Below, piece after piece: positions 8,065 to 20,138 of a stretch of DNA of 34,741 bases (the first letter of the stretch is position 1; every line of letters starts with the position of its first letter). The stretch is from positions 1 to 34,741 of the forward strand of contig NZ_MPJW01000122.1 in assembly GCF_001945525.1 (NCBI RefSeq), given 5' to 3'. A program made the translations under genes and the position numbers. Source of the stretch: Ileibacterium valens. GTDB taxonomy: Bacteria; Bacillota_I; Bacilli_A; Erysipelotrichales; Erysipelotrichaceae. Below the pieces are notes generated by a model. The model was not told the origin of the DNA. It worked only from the letters and a program-made list of their open reading frames with translations, and searched no databases.

Positions 8065-9425
8065 AATGTCGGTTCCCCCTGAAAATCAATAACTTTTTCA
8101 ACTCCAGCAGCTGTGTCCAGAAGTTTCTGTTCCTCGAAAGGACGAGCTGTCAGTTCCACGCCAAACGGCAGTCCATCGCTAAGACCTAATGGCAAGACGA
8201 TGGAAGGATAGCCGGTAAAGTTTGCCAGCTGCATATGTTCTTCTTCAAAGCGGTCGATTCCAAAACGAACCTCACTGGTTTCTTCGATTTTTGGTGCGAC
8301 ATCTGGCGCCGCAATCGTTAAAACGACATCCTGATCTTCAAACAGTCTGGCATACGCTTCTGAAATCAGACGACGGATTTTCTGAGCCTTTCTGAATAAA
8401 CGATCCTGATTTTCTTCAAATAATGAATAGGATCCAATCACAAAGCGGGCGCGGACATAGCTTGAAAAGCCTTCAGTACGGCTGGCCGTCATAACATCTT
8501 CAACACTTTCACCCGGTTTGCGCACTCCAAAACGAATTCCATCCAGATTGGAATGATTGGCGGTGGCTTCTGCATTGGCAATGGTTTTGTAGACAGGAGC
8601 AATCAGCTCAAGCAGTTTACGATCCATTTCTAAATCGCTGACGATCGCACCAGCATTTTTTAAATCGTCAACCAGCTGATCAAAGGCGGCTTTAATATCC
8701 GGATTTTTAATTTCATCGCTGACAGTACGTAAAATTCCAATTTTCTTTCCTTTAAGATCGTCATTTAAGAGTTCAGAGTATTCTCCAACTTCTTCATAGG
8801 ACGAAGTCATATCATGATCATCCCGGCCAGCAAGAACTTCCAAAGCCAGAGCTGCATCTTTTACAGACCTGGTAAACGTTCCGACCGTATCAAGGGAAGA
8901 AGCATAAGGAATGATTCCATACCGTGGAATTCTTCCGTAAGTTGGCTTGAAACCAACAACTCCACAAAAAGCTGCAGGTTTTCGAATGGAGTCACCCGTA
9001 TCTGTTCCAATAGCTAATGGAACGGCCTTTGAAGCAACCAGAACGGCACTTCCTCCAGAACTTCCTCCGGAAATACGATCTAAATCATAGGGGTTATGAA
9101 CCGGGCCAGTAAATGCATTCCGGTTGGTTCCACCCATACCCAGCTCATCCATACTGGCTTTGGCCATGATCACTGCTCCAGCCTCTTTTAAGCGTTTCGC
9201 GACAATGGAATCATAGACTGGGATGTAATTGTCCAGAATTCCAGAACTTGCGGTGGTTCTTAATCCATTGGTAATGATGTTGTCCTTTAAGACAACAGGA
9301 ATTCCAGCAAGTTTTCCCTGGGTGCTGATTTCATCCGGTAACTCTGCAAAAGTGACTACGGCGTTCAGACTGGGCTGAACTTCAGAAAGTCTTTTTGCAC
9401 TCTGCTCAATCGTTGTCTTATCCAT
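8061..9425 (-). CDS. gatA: Asp-tRNA(Asn)/Glu-tRNA(Gln) amidotransferase subunit A
   Basis: A 454-residue amidase-signature glutaminase that releases ammonia for GatB. The Ser-cisSer-Lys triad is inferred as Lys47 (GIPVVLKDNI), Ser122 (GGSSGGSA) and Ser146. The spacing 47/122/146 equals the usual 79/154/178. Two points are odd. The residue before the catalytic Ser146 is Asp in GTDTGDSIRKPA, where most GatA have Gly-Gly-Ser-Ile-Arg-Gln. The protein also lacks about 30 residues of the usual N-terminal helices. I have seen the TGDSIRKPA variant associated with Mollicutes-type GatA, so it is probably a lineage trait rather than a defect. The start overlaps the gatC stop (TAATG) and has a GGTGGTG site. 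Confidence 0.97.
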   Translation of the reverse strand: MDKTTIEQSAKRLSEVQPSLNAVVTFAELPDEISTQGKLAGIPVVLKDNIITNGLRTTASSGILDNYIPVYDSIVAKRLKEAGAVIMAKASMDELGMGGTNRNAFTGPVHNPYDLDRISGGSSGGSAVLVASKAVPLAIGTDTGDSIRKPAAFCGVVGFKPTYGRIPRYGIIPYASSLDTVGTFTRSVKDAALALEVLAGRDDHDMTSSYEEVGEYSELLNDDLKGKKIGILRTVSDEIKNPDIKAAFDQLVDDLKNAGAIVSDLEMDRKLLELIAPVYKTIANAEATANHSNLDGIRFGVRKPGESVEDVMTASRTEGFSSYVRARFVIGSYSLFEENQDRLFRKAQKIRRLISEAYARLFEDQDVVLTIAAPDVAPKIEETSEVRFGIDRFEEEHMQLANFTGYPSIVLPLGLSDGLPFGVELTARPFEEQKLLDTAAGVEKVIDFQGEPTL

Positions 9426-9718
9426 TATTTCACCACCTTCGGAACATGAACATGTCCCATTCGCACATCTGCTGCATTGCTTAATGCATCATCCTGATCG
9501 AGTACATCCACGATTTCGTCTTCACGTAAGAAAACCGTTGGGGTTTCAAACGGATAAATCATTGGTTCTACACCATCTGTATCGATCGTATCGAAGAGCT
9601 CGACCTGCTTTTCAACGGCTAAAAAGTCCTTTTTTAAGGCTTCTATCTCTTCATCGGAAAGATCAAATTTCAAATCATTGGCTAATTTTCTAAAATATTC
9701 AGATGAAAATTTCTCCAC
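9425..9718 (-). CDS. gatC: Asp-tRNA(Asn)/Glu-tRNA(Gln) amidotransferase subunit C
   Basis: A 97-residue GatC, the small belt subunit that wraps the GatA-GatB interface. Recognisable features are the N-terminal helix (FSSEYFRKLANDLKFDLSDEE) and the extended C-terminal FLREDEIVD with the Ala-rich ADVRMGHVHVPKVVK end. I place the start at GTG 9718, preceded by AAAGGA eight bases away, because this gives the family length. An upstream in-frame ATG at 9790 would add 24 residues of non-conserved, basic sequence. The stop overlaps gatA. A 188-base gap from camS leaves room for an additional promoter, but none is obvious. Confidence 0.93.
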   Translation of the reverse strand: MEKFSSEYFRKLANDLKFDLSDEEIEALKKDFLAVEKQVELFDTIDTDGVEPMIYPFETPTVFLREDEIVDVLDQDDALSNAADVRMGHVHVPKVVK

Positions 9719-9906
9719 TTTTAAGTTTCCTTTCCAAACAGGCTGCCTGTCCTGCCGCTTTTCCTGTTTATTGTATAACCGAGAATCCATAGGATTCTCT
9801 CTGTTTACTTTTACAGGACTAATCTCATTGATGTGAGCAAATTACCGATAACATTCATCACTTGCTTTAAGCTGATTCTCTAAGAAGAACCTCTTATAGA
9901 AGAAAT

Positions 9907-13057
<3,151 letters not shown>

Positions 13058-13552
13058 TTATCTATTTGCGATAATTACATCTTATTTTCTTATCGTTTTA
13101 TTCTTTTTGTTTTCATCATTTATTTTCTGATGTTCTGTTTTTGAATTGTACTTTTCAGCTTTAATCATTGGCTGAGAGTCATCAGTTTTAATGTTTTCAA
13201 AATCAGATCATTGACAGTTTTCTGCATTTAAGATTGATATCCTAATTCTCATCAAGATGTCTGCTTACATCCTAAACAGCCTGTAAATTGTATCACAGGC
13301 TGATGAACTGACTTCATACATTTATTCTGAGAGTTCTGCTTCTTCTTTTTAAAAACAAACGCTTTGAATTCCTATGCTCTTTATCTCGAAACAGCATTCC
13401 CTATCACTGCTGCATTATGATTCATTGTTATGGAATCAGGAATGCAGGAAGCCATTTTCGGTTTATCCCAATCGAGAGCTTTTCATTTTCGAAAGAAGGT
13501 TTCAACCTCAGGCCTTTTCTGTCTTCGATAGCTGCTCTGGCTTAAAGCTTAC
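13058..13552. other. Noncoding gap between clc and ligA
   Basis: This is AT-rich, with no reading frame that looks like a gene. It contains an 8-base perfect inverted repeat, CAGCCTGT (13277-13284) with ACAGGCTG (13295-13302), which lacks a T-run on either strand. The ligA promoter should lie here on the minus strand, but I could not find a convincing -35/-10 pair. Confidence 0.5.
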
Positions 13553-14806
13553 TCAGGCCTCTGTCTTTTCTTCTTCATATCGCTGCTGCAAGGCATAAAT
13601 GGATTGCGAATGATTGACAAGATAGGCTGCTGAACAGGCGATAAAGAAGGCTGGAAAGCCGCCAAAGCCAAAAATTTCAATACCCACCATAATGGGTGCA
13701 AGCCACGTATTGGTACCCGCCCCAAAGACAGCCGCATAGCCAAGAGCAGCCGACCACGCCGGATCCATGCCGAATAAAGGCCCAATCACAAATCCCAGAC
13801 TGCTTCCAATCGCAAATAGTGGAGTGACTTCTCCGCCGACAAACCCAACGCTAAGACATCCGATGGTCAGCAGCATCTTAAACAGCCAGTCCCACGGATA
13901 GATTGTCATCGGTGGTTTATAAAAACAGCCATCAATCAGATTCGTACCAAAATTGGAATAGCGGCCATTCCATAGGACAAAGAGCAGTACAGCCAGAATG
14001 CTTCCAACAATTAACACTCTTTTTTTACCATCTGGAATTTTTTTTAAAATCCATCCTCGAAATTTTTTTGAGATCCAGGCAAAGCTTCCGCCAACAATTC
14101 CAAACCCAATGCCTAAAAGCAGATACTTCCAGCCCTGATCAATCGAAGAGATTGTTAATGGAGCAGGCAGAATATGGGTTTCAGCGTTCAGACCCAATAA
14201 TCCTCCTACCCAGCTTGCCATTAATGAAGCGGCGATCGTACAAGGCAAAGCTCGATATTTCAAAGTTCCAGCGACTAACACTTCTATGGCAAAGAACACA
14301 GCCGTATATGGAGTTCCAAATAGTCCCGCAAAACCAGCAGCCATTCCTGAAACCAGAAAGATCGTCTTTTCATGATAGAAGAAGGGAAACCGGCGATTAA
14401 TAAAACTCGCAATCGTCGTTCCTATCTGCATGGCCACCCCTTCCCGGCCAACCGAAGCGCCAAACAGATTTGAGATCCATGTCGCAAACATCATCAGTGA
14501 AAGAGTTCGTTTGGGAATCCAGCGCTCCTTTCCCTGCGAAATTTCAAAAACCAGGTTCATTCCCTTTCTGGACTTTTTACCGTATTTTTCAAACAGTACC
14601 ACCAGAAGTAAGCCTGCAAAGGGCATACCGAATAAAATCCATGGATTCAGTTCACTATGAATTTTCAGCACAGTTTCAAGTCCCATCTGATAGATGAACT
14701 CAAAAAAAGCCGTAATCGCTCCAATCAACAGCCCCATTGCGATCCAGATTCCGAGTTCTGAAAAATCGATAAGATTCTGTTTGATTCGTTTAGCTGCTTC
14801 GTTCAT
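13553..14806 (-). CDS. CLC-family anion transporter, probably fluoride/proton antiporter (CLC-F type)
   Basis: A 417-residue membrane protein with the CLC pattern of about ten to twelve helices. The selectivity segment GREGVAMQIG (120-129, gating Glu122) and KGMNLVFE (81-88) in place of the chloride-type GSGIP motif suggest the CLC-F clade, in which that serine is replaced by Met and GREGP by GREGT/V. These proteins export fluoride in exchange for protons. The ATG is preceded by AGAGGT eight bases away. I looked upstream for a crcB (fluoride) riboswitch and did not see one. The family is certain; the fluoride assignment is a motif-based inference. The gene stands alone, followed by a long gap before ligA. 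Confidence 0.85.
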   Translation of the reverse strand: MNEAAKRIKQNLIDFSELGIWIAMGLLIGAITAFFEFIYQMGLETVLKIHSELNPWILFGMPFAGLLLVVLFEKYGKKSRKGMNLVFEISQGKERWIPKRTLSLMMFATWISNLFGASVGREGVAMQIGTTIASFINRRFPFFYHEKTIFLVSGMAAGFAGLFGTPYTAVFFAIEVLVAGTLKYRALPCTIAASLMASWVGGLLGLNAETHILPAPLTISSIDQGWKYLLLGIGFGIVGGSFAWISKKFRGWILKKIPDGKKRVLIVGSILAVLLFVLWNGRYSNFGTNLIDGCFYKPPMTIYPWDWLFKMLLTIGCLSVGFVGGEVTPLFAIGSSLGFVIGPLFGMDPAWSAALGYAAVFGAGTNTWLAPIMVGIEIFGFGGFPAFFIACSAAYLVNHSQSIYALQQRYEEEKTEA

Positions 14807-15078
14807 GTTTAAAACCTCTATCTACTCTTTTCAATTATTCTCTGATCCCTTCAATGATCAATCTGGATTGAGATCAAAAAAAACAAATTAAACTTTCGCA
14901 AGGATCTGCTCTGATACGTTCAAAAACGGATGACTGAACAGATGGCTGCATATAAAGACCTGTTTCTCTTATTTTAGACCGTTTTCGCTGGATTTCTTCT
15001 CTTAAAAAATCGAGCAGTGACAGGTGTATCAAAAAGAAAAACGAGCGCAAATAATAATAAATAAAAAAATAAGGAAAG
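14807..15078. other. Noncoding gap upstream of clc
   Basis: AT-rich spacer between the pcrA terminator and clc. It presumably holds the clc promoter, but no consensus pair or riboswitch is recognisable. Short reading frames here look like chance. Confidence 0.45.
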
Positions 15079-15118
15079 AAAAAAAGGAAGCAGCTTTCCA
15101 AAAGGAAAGTCACTTCCT
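15079..15118 (-). terminator. Rho-independent terminator after pcrA
   Basis: AGGAAG (15085-15090), CTTTCC (15094-15099), loop AAAA, GGAAAG (15104-15109) and CTTCCT (15113-15118) fold into a two-part stem with a 3x3 internal loop. On the minus strand the stem runs into seven T. It lies about 130 bases past the pcrA stop. Confidence 0.8.
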
Positions 15119-15249
15119 GCTAAAACTGTTATTGGTCTGATGTGATCGTTTTTTATCCATTCAGAATCTGTTTCGAACGAAGTAAACAGGGCAATTCCTG
15201 TCAGAATCTAAATCTGATTCTGGTTATGGCTTCAAATACTGCTTCAAAT

Positions 15250-17496
15250 TCAGGAAGCTGAATCAAGTGATTCAGTTTCAGCAGATTCTGTCGAGTTCTG
15301 GTCCGCTTTGACCTTACTTAAGGTTGGATGATTCGTATTAATCTTTTTCGTTCCAATCGGATATGGAAAAGCAATAGAAGCGATATCCTTATCAACGCTG
15401 ACAATTACTCCTTCACCATAAATCGTATGATCGACTTTATCTCCTTTACGATAATGGACTCCTCTGCGGGCTTTCCGATTTCGTAAAGCTGAGTTGGCTT
15501 TCGTACTATGCGTATTCGTTTTCTGGTTAGAGTTCTGTTCTTCTGAAGATTCAGAGCGTGAATCATCGACAATATACTCTTCAGTCAGCTCCTGAAGGAA
15601 CCGGCTGGGGCGGCGATGGGTACGGTCGATAAAGTTAATTCCATTGTTCCAGGTAATGAACAAGCGCTGTTTGGCTCTGGTCATGGCGACATAAAGCAGT
15701 CTGCGTTCTTCTTCCAGAGCAGCCGCTCCGCCTTCTTCTATACTTCTTCTGGATGGGAATACATCTTCATTAAATCCCGAAATGAAAACCACTGGAAATT
15801 CAGTTCCCTTTGCGGCATGAACAGTCATTAATGAGACCATATTGTCTGATTCTTCATCATCTCTGTTCTTGTCAGTATACAGGGAAATATCCTGCAGGTA
15901 GCTTTCAAGTGTTGTATTGGGATCATTCTGTAAAGCCAGGGCAAGGTCCTGCTTGAGTTCCTTGACGTTTTCAAGCCGCTCATCTTCCTTGGCTTCAAGA
16001 AGCATATCCTCATAACCCGTATAATCAAGAATCGCATCAATCAGATCTGGAAGTTCGCAGGTTTTCATTTCATCCTTGAGTTCCTGAATGGTTTCATAAA
16101 ACTTCTGCGCTTTTTTGCTGGCCGCTGGAGAAAGAGTCTGAGAATTGCCCATCACATCGAGCAGATTCATATCCCGTTTTCTGGCCTCTTCAGAAAGCTT
16201 TTCAATCGTTCTGGCACCAATTCCCCGTTTTGGCTGATTAATTACCCGAAGAACCGCTAAATCCAGGGATTTTCTTTTCGGATCGTTTTCATCAGGAGCA
16301 GCCAGCAATCTCAGATAGGATAAAACATCTTTAATTTCGGCTCTATCGTAATATCGAATTCCGCCATAAATACGATGCGGAATATGAATGGAGCGAAGCA
16401 CTTTTTCCACATTTCTTGACAGATAATTGCTTCGATAAAGAATAGCCATATCTTTATATGGGATGCCGGCTCTGGAAAGCTCATTGATCTGTCTGGCGAT
16501 ATACATCGGTTCACGCTCTTCTTCCTGAGCTTCATAAAGAGTGATCTTCTCTCCTTCACCCAGTTTGGTGAAAAGATCCTTTTTAATCCGCTTAGAGTTG
16601 TTTTCAATCACCTCATTGGCTGCAGAAAGAATATTCTGAGTGGATCGGTAATTCTCATTCAAAATCACTGTATGGCAGGGTTTGAAGTCATTATGAAATT
16701 GAAGAATAATATCCACTGAAGCTCCACGCCATGTGTAAATCGTCTGATCCGGATCTCCTACGACGCAAAGATTCGCATCTTCTCTGACCAGTGACTTAAT
16801 GATCTGATACTGAATTGGATCAATATCCTGAAATTCATCGACGTGAATAAAATCGAGCCGATTCTGCCACTTTGTGCGAACTTCTTCATCGTTTTTTAAC
16901 AGTTTTTCGGTCTCGAGCAAAAGATCATCGAAATCAACGGCTTTCATTTCCTGACGTCGTTTTTCATACTCTTCATAGACATCTGCCAGCTGTTTAAAGC
17001 GTTGATTATGAGCCATGTCTTGAGCCATCTGCGGACTTACTTTTCCGGTTTTATTTGAAGAAATATAACCGACAGCCTGCCCATGAGTGATCTCATCCAT
17101 GTTTGTAGAAAGTTCCTTGAAGATTGGACGCAGCAATGTCTTCTGATCTTCTGTATCCATAATCGTAAAATTCTTCGGAAGATTGGCAGCTTCACTGTCC
17201 TCGCGAAGAATTCTTGCACAAAGTGAATGAATTGTAGAAATGCGCACGTGCCTGGCGTCTTCAAATCCGATCGCCGACGCCAAACGATCCTTCATTTCCT
17301 GCGCTGCTTTATTGGTAAAGGTAATGGCCATAATCCGGTTTGGCCAGATTCCAAGTTCATTAATCAGATATTCAATACGCGCCATCAGCACGCTGGTTTT
17401 GCCAGACCCTGCTCCAGCCACTATACGGACATGGCGGTCAATCTCGCAGGCGGCTTCCTTTTGAGCGTCATTGAGTTTTTCCATTAGTAAAGACAT
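15250..17496 (-). CDS. pcrA: ATP-dependent 3'-5' DNA helicase PcrA/UvrD
   Basis: A 748-residue superfamily 1 helicase. It has Walker A GAGSGKT (28-34), the helicase II box VDEFQDIDPIQY, GDPDQTIYTWRGA, the NYRST and VSLMTVHAAKGTEF motifs, and VAMTRAK near residue 600. The C-terminal ~70 residues form the Tudor-like domain (HTIYGEGVIVSVDKD) that docks PcrA onto RNA polymerase. It unwinds DNA in excision repair and displaces RecA. I choose ATG 17496 with an AGGAGC ribosome site over the longer frame from TTG 17559, which adds 21 non-conserved residues. It is transcribed alone and ends in its own terminator. Confidence 0.96.
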   Translation of the reverse strand: MSLLMEKLNDAQKEAACEIDRHVRIVAGAGSGKTSVLMARIEYLINELGIWPNRIMAITFTNKAAQEMKDRLASAIGFEDARHVRISTIHSLCARILREDSEAANLPKNFTIMDTEDQKTLLRPIFKELSTNMDEITHGQAVGYISSNKTGKVSPQMAQDMAHNQRFKQLADVYEEYEKRRQEMKAVDFDDLLLETEKLLKNDEEVRTKWQNRLDFIHVDEFQDIDPIQYQIIKSLVREDANLCVVGDPDQTIYTWRGASVDIILQFHNDFKPCHTVILNENYRSTQNILSAANEVIENNSKRIKKDLFTKLGEGEKITLYEAQEEEREPMYIARQINELSRAGIPYKDMAILYRSNYLSRNVEKVLRSIHIPHRIYGGIRYYDRAEIKDVLSYLRLLAAPDENDPKRKSLDLAVLRVINQPKRGIGARTIEKLSEEARKRDMNLLDVMGNSQTLSPAASKKAQKFYETIQELKDEMKTCELPDLIDAILDYTGYEDMLLEAKEDERLENVKELKQDLALALQNDPNTTLESYLQDISLYTDKNRDDEESDNMVSLMTVHAAKGTEFPVVFISGFNEDVFPSRRSIEEGGAAALEEERRLLYVAMTRAKQRLFITWNNGINFIDRTHRRPSRFLQELTEEYIVDDSRSESSEEQNSNQKTNTHSTKANSALRNRKARRGVHYRKGDKVDHTIYGEGVIVSVDKDIASIAFPYPIGTKKINTNHPTLSKVKADQNSTESAETESLDSAS

Positions 17497-17538
17497 GAAA
17501 TTCGCTCCTGTTCTTTTCTCATTTTGGCCTGTTTCATA

Positions 17539-17556
17539 GAATTCATTTATGAATTC
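17539..17556. promoter_or_regulatory. Palindrome upstream of pcrA
   Basis: GAATTCAT-TT-ATGAATTC: 8-base arms around two bases, centred about 50 bases before the pcrA ATG. It is compatible with a dimer-binding operator or a leader hairpin. It does not match the Firmicutes LexA box (CGAAC-N4-GTTCG). Confidence 0.35.
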
Positions 17557-17647
17557 CAAAAAGGCCGCCTTACTATTTTACCATGCAGGAAGCCTTTGAG
17601 AATTTGAGATTTTGCAAGTCGAGTCCTTTTTCCAGTGAAAAACACAC

Positions 17648-17685
17648 CAAAAAGGCGGAATTCTGCCGAAAAGCAGAATTCCGCC
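17648..17685 (-). terminator. Rho-independent terminator after the 390-aa gene
   Basis: A perfect 13-base stem, GGCGGAATTCTGC (17654-17666) with GCAGAATTCCGCC (17673-17685), loop CGAAAA, followed on the minus strand by TTTTT. It is 22 bases past the stop codon. Confidence 0.92.
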
Positions 17686-17707
17686 AATGATTTATTATCT
17701 AAATAGG

Positions 17708-18880
17708 TTAATGAGCAAATCCGGAAAGGCGAATACATTCCTGCAGATAAGGTACATCTTTCGAGTTATTGGTTATTGCGTGAATGTAAAGGTATTCTTC
17801 ATCCTGGCGGATTACCGCATTAATGTTATGGATTCCGTCTTCTTCATAGGTATCCATCCAGATTGTTTTGCCTTTGAATATTTCCGGTTTTTCTTCCATC
17901 AGATCTTTTGCATCAGGAAGAATTGCTGGCTGTTTGGAAGCCTGAATCAGCCAGCTCCACTCTCCTTCATTCGTATAAGGCGCCATCAGATTCACAGACT
18001 GCTGGCTCGGATCATAGCTTCTTTCAGCTGTTCCAGGTGCTACGACACGGGCATCCTCAAATAAATGGTAAACTTCGCGTGTTCGGTATTGGATTGCTTC
18101 CCGGTCCATGGGCAGTGCGTCTTTTAGCTTGTTTTCGCGGTCGAGTAAATCGACAAGTTCGGTATATTCCTTGACTGGCAGTTTCAGATCCGGATCCTTT
18201 TCATGAGCGATTTCAAGATAATCAGCAATTTCATTTGCGGTTTTTTCGGTTTCCTCGTTCATTTTGGAATAGATACCGCGTCCTTCCTTGGCAAGCAATG
18301 TCAAAGCGGCATTCCGGTAAAATCTTGCATCTCTGTCCCAGTCGTTCCAGACATAGAAATCATCCATCAGATCTTCGATCTCTTTATTCATGAATTCTTT
18401 CCTGTCCATAAATCCAGTACTTGTCATGACTTTATTCTCATCTTCAATGGGAAGAAAGTACGTTTCGTCATAGAGATAATTCTTTTTACGGAAATCTGAA
18501 TCCGTCAGAATCAGATTTTTAACATAATCGAGTTCATTTTCATAAACATGGTGCAGACGATGAAAATCCTCATCGTTTGCGTATTCAAGATCATCGATCA
18601 GTTCGTATTCACCAAGAGGAACTTCCTCCTGAATGTCTTTGAACAGATCGACCACAAAAGCATGAAAGCCAGCTCCGGCATGTCGTGTATTCGCAGACAG
18701 AATCATATTTCCATCTTCTTCAGTCACGACGATTTTTCCCTGTGGGCAAGCCAGAATTTCTACATGACTTCCCTTGTCTTCAATCTGAATTCCTTCGCGA
18801 TGACAAAGAGCGGCCAGAACTTCATAAAGTTCATTCATCTCCTTTTCATTGCGATCCTTGCATATCAATTGAACAAACAT
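17708..18880 (-). CDS. Conserved-looking hypothetical protein (390 aa)
   Basis: I do not recognise a family. The product is a soluble, strongly acidic protein rich in Asp, Glu and Tyr, without signal peptide or membrane helix. The N-terminal ~75 residues look like a small alpha/beta unit. The middle (80-290) is helical and charged (EYELIDDLEYANDEDFHRLH), and the end (about 290-390) contains several Trp and the segment GEWSWLIQASKQPAIL. It has a good AGGGAG ribosome site. It is a single-gene transcript: a palindromic operator-like site lies 56 bases upstream and a strong terminator follows. A regulator for that site is not present in the window. Confidence 0.75.
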   Translation of the reverse strand: MFVQLICKDRNEKEMNELYEVLAALCHREGIQIEDKGSHVEILACPQGKIVVTEEDGNMILSANTRHAGAGFHAFVVDLFKDIQEEVPLGEYELIDDLEYANDEDFHRLHHVYENELDYVKNLILTDSDFRKKNYLYDETYFLPIEDENKVMTSTGFMDRKEFMNKEIEDLMDDFYVWNDWDRDARFYRNAALTLLAKEGRGIYSKMNEETEKTANEIADYLEIAHEKDPDLKLPVKEYTELVDLLDRENKLKDALPMDREAIQYRTREVYHLFEDARVVAPGTAERSYDPSQQSVNLMAPYTNEGEWSWLIQASKQPAILPDAKDLMEEKPEIFKGKTIWMDTYEEDGIHNINAVIRQDEEYLYIHAITNNSKDVPYLQECIRLSGFAH

Positions 18881-18935
18881 TCTAATCTCCCTAAGACAAT
18901 TTTATTTAAACATGTCTTGATTTATTTTCCTTATA

Positions 18936-18951
18936 GAATGACCTGTCATTC
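18936..18951. promoter_or_regulatory. Operator-like palindrome before the 390-aa gene
   Basis: GAATGAC-CT-GTCATTC: 7-base perfect arms around two bases, immediately upstream of a TATAAG that could be the -10 of the minus-strand gene. The size and symmetry resemble TetR-family operators, so a repressor could block polymerase here. The -35 is not evident, so promoter placement is uncertain. Confidence 0.45.
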
Positions 18952-19150
18952 AAACATATTCTACTCATTTGATTTATTCGCATATCTTATTTATCGACAG
19001 CCGACAAACAGACTTTCCAGGTCAGTATCTGCTCGCTTTATTCTGCGATGGTTCTTGCAGACGGCTTTGTTTCGTCCTTTATATTCTCAATTTATCTTTC
19101 TTTAATTCACAATTTATTTTTCGGACTGTTTTTCAAATTGTTTTTCGAGC

Positions 19151-20071
19151 TTATTTTCTTCTCGGCTTTTTTTTGGCATTCTCTAAAGCCAGTTCTGAAG
19201 TCCATCTTCCAAAAATTCCACATGGAAGAAGTGCGTTGTCCTTCCTGATTGGAAGAAGAGTTTCTCCGGTTTCAACCTGACCGCCATGATTGCGGACAAT
19301 CGTGCGGTCCATAGTCTGTTTTAATGAAGTTAACGGAAAACCGGTTGTATACAGATTGATGATCATAAATAACGCATCATCAGCCAGCAGCTTTTGAGCT
19401 TCATAGACCAGTTCAAAAATATTATCTTCAAGTTTCCATACTTCTCCATTGGGTCCTCGTCCATAAGAAGGCGGATCCATGATAATGGCCTGATAGGTTC
19501 TTCCTCTTCTTTGTTCTCGTTTAATGAACTTCAGAGCATCTTCAACCAGAAAGCGGATTTTTTTGCCTTCGAGATGATTCAGCTCCATATTCTCCTTTGC
19601 CCACTCGTTAATCCCCTTGGAGGCATCCAGATGAACTACTTCATCTGCGCCGGCTTTTGAAGCAGCCATTGTCGCCCCTCCGGTATAGGCAAACAGGTTT
19701 AAAACCCGAATCGGCTGATCAGAATTTGCTTTTGCTTCCCGAATGGTCTTCATGATGAAATCCCAGTTTGCAGCCTGTTCAGGAAACAGTCCGGTATGCT
19801 TGAATCCCGTTGGAGAGATCTTAAATCGTAAATCTTTATAGGACACCACCCAGTTTTCCCTGATTGGCTTTTTATATTCCCAGCTTCCGCCGCCTTTTCT
19901 TGAGCGGTGATAAATGGCATCTGCCTTTTTCCAATCGCGTTCATCATCGATCGGCCAGATGGCGACCGGATCCGGTCGGCGTAATATGATTTTATTCCAG
20001 CGTTCAAGTTTCTCACCTGAACCTGCATCGAGGACTTCGTAATCTTTCCAGTCCTTTGCAATCTGATTCAT
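19151..20071 (-). CDS. Class I SAM-dependent methyltransferase (RlmI/RlmK-like)
   Basis: A 306-residue cytoplasmic enzyme. An N-terminal ~90-residue part (WNKIILRRPDPVAIWP, ENWVVSYKDLRFKI) precedes a Rossmann domain with SAM motif I VLNLFAYTGGAT, an acidic loop VVHLDASKGINEWAKEN, and catalytic motif MDPPSYGRG. This matches the Methyltrans_SAM group that includes 23S rRNA methyltransferases; the target base here is not known. ATG 20071 is preferred to GTG 20083 because the AAGGAA site directly abuts the GTG. Its promoter CTGGCA-N16-TATAAT is visible just upstream. No terminator hairpin is seen after it; the sequence is only T-rich. Confidence 0.88.
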   Translation of the reverse strand: MNQIAKDWKDYEVLDAGSGEKLERWNKIILRRPDPVAIWPIDDERDWKKADAIYHRSRKGGGSWEYKKPIRENWVVSYKDLRFKISPTGFKHTGLFPEQAANWDFIMKTIREAKANSDQPIRVLNLFAYTGGATMAASKAGADEVVHLDASKGINEWAKENMELNHLEGKKIRFLVEDALKFIKREQRRGRTYQAIIMDPPSYGRGPNGEVWKLEDNIFELVYEAQKLLADDALFMIINLYTTGFPLTSLKQTMDRTIVRNHGGQVETGETLLPIRKDNALLPCGIFGRWTSELALENAKKKPRRK

Positions 20072-20100
20072 AGGTCTATTCACTTCCTTTAGTCTTTCTT

Positions 20101-20128
20101 ATTATATCCGAGCTGACTCTTTTGCCAG
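20101..20128 (-). promoter_or_regulatory. Promoter of the methyltransferase gene
   Basis: On the minus strand, -35 CTGGCA (20128-20123) and -10 TATAAT (20106-20101) are 16 bases apart, about 30 bases upstream of the ATG. Confidence 0.6.
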
Positions 20129-20138
20129 CCTTTTAGGG

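Noticed and set aside
13277-13302. Inverted repeat CAGCCTGT/ACAGGCTG as clc terminator
   Set aside because: The stem is short and there is no T-run on either strand.
13374-13598. Plus-strand 74-codon frame near the clc 3' end
   Set aside because: Overlaps the clc end in antisense, composition looks random, and no ribosome site.
14807-15060. Fluoride (crcB) riboswitch upstream of clc
   Set aside because: I looked for the conserved GATGG and TGATGAC-type core on the minus strand and did not find it.
14874-15113. Minus-strand 79-codon hydrophobic frame upstream of clc
   Set aside because: It starts inside the pcrA terminator hairpin and its Phe/Leu-rich product reflects the A/T-rich sequence.
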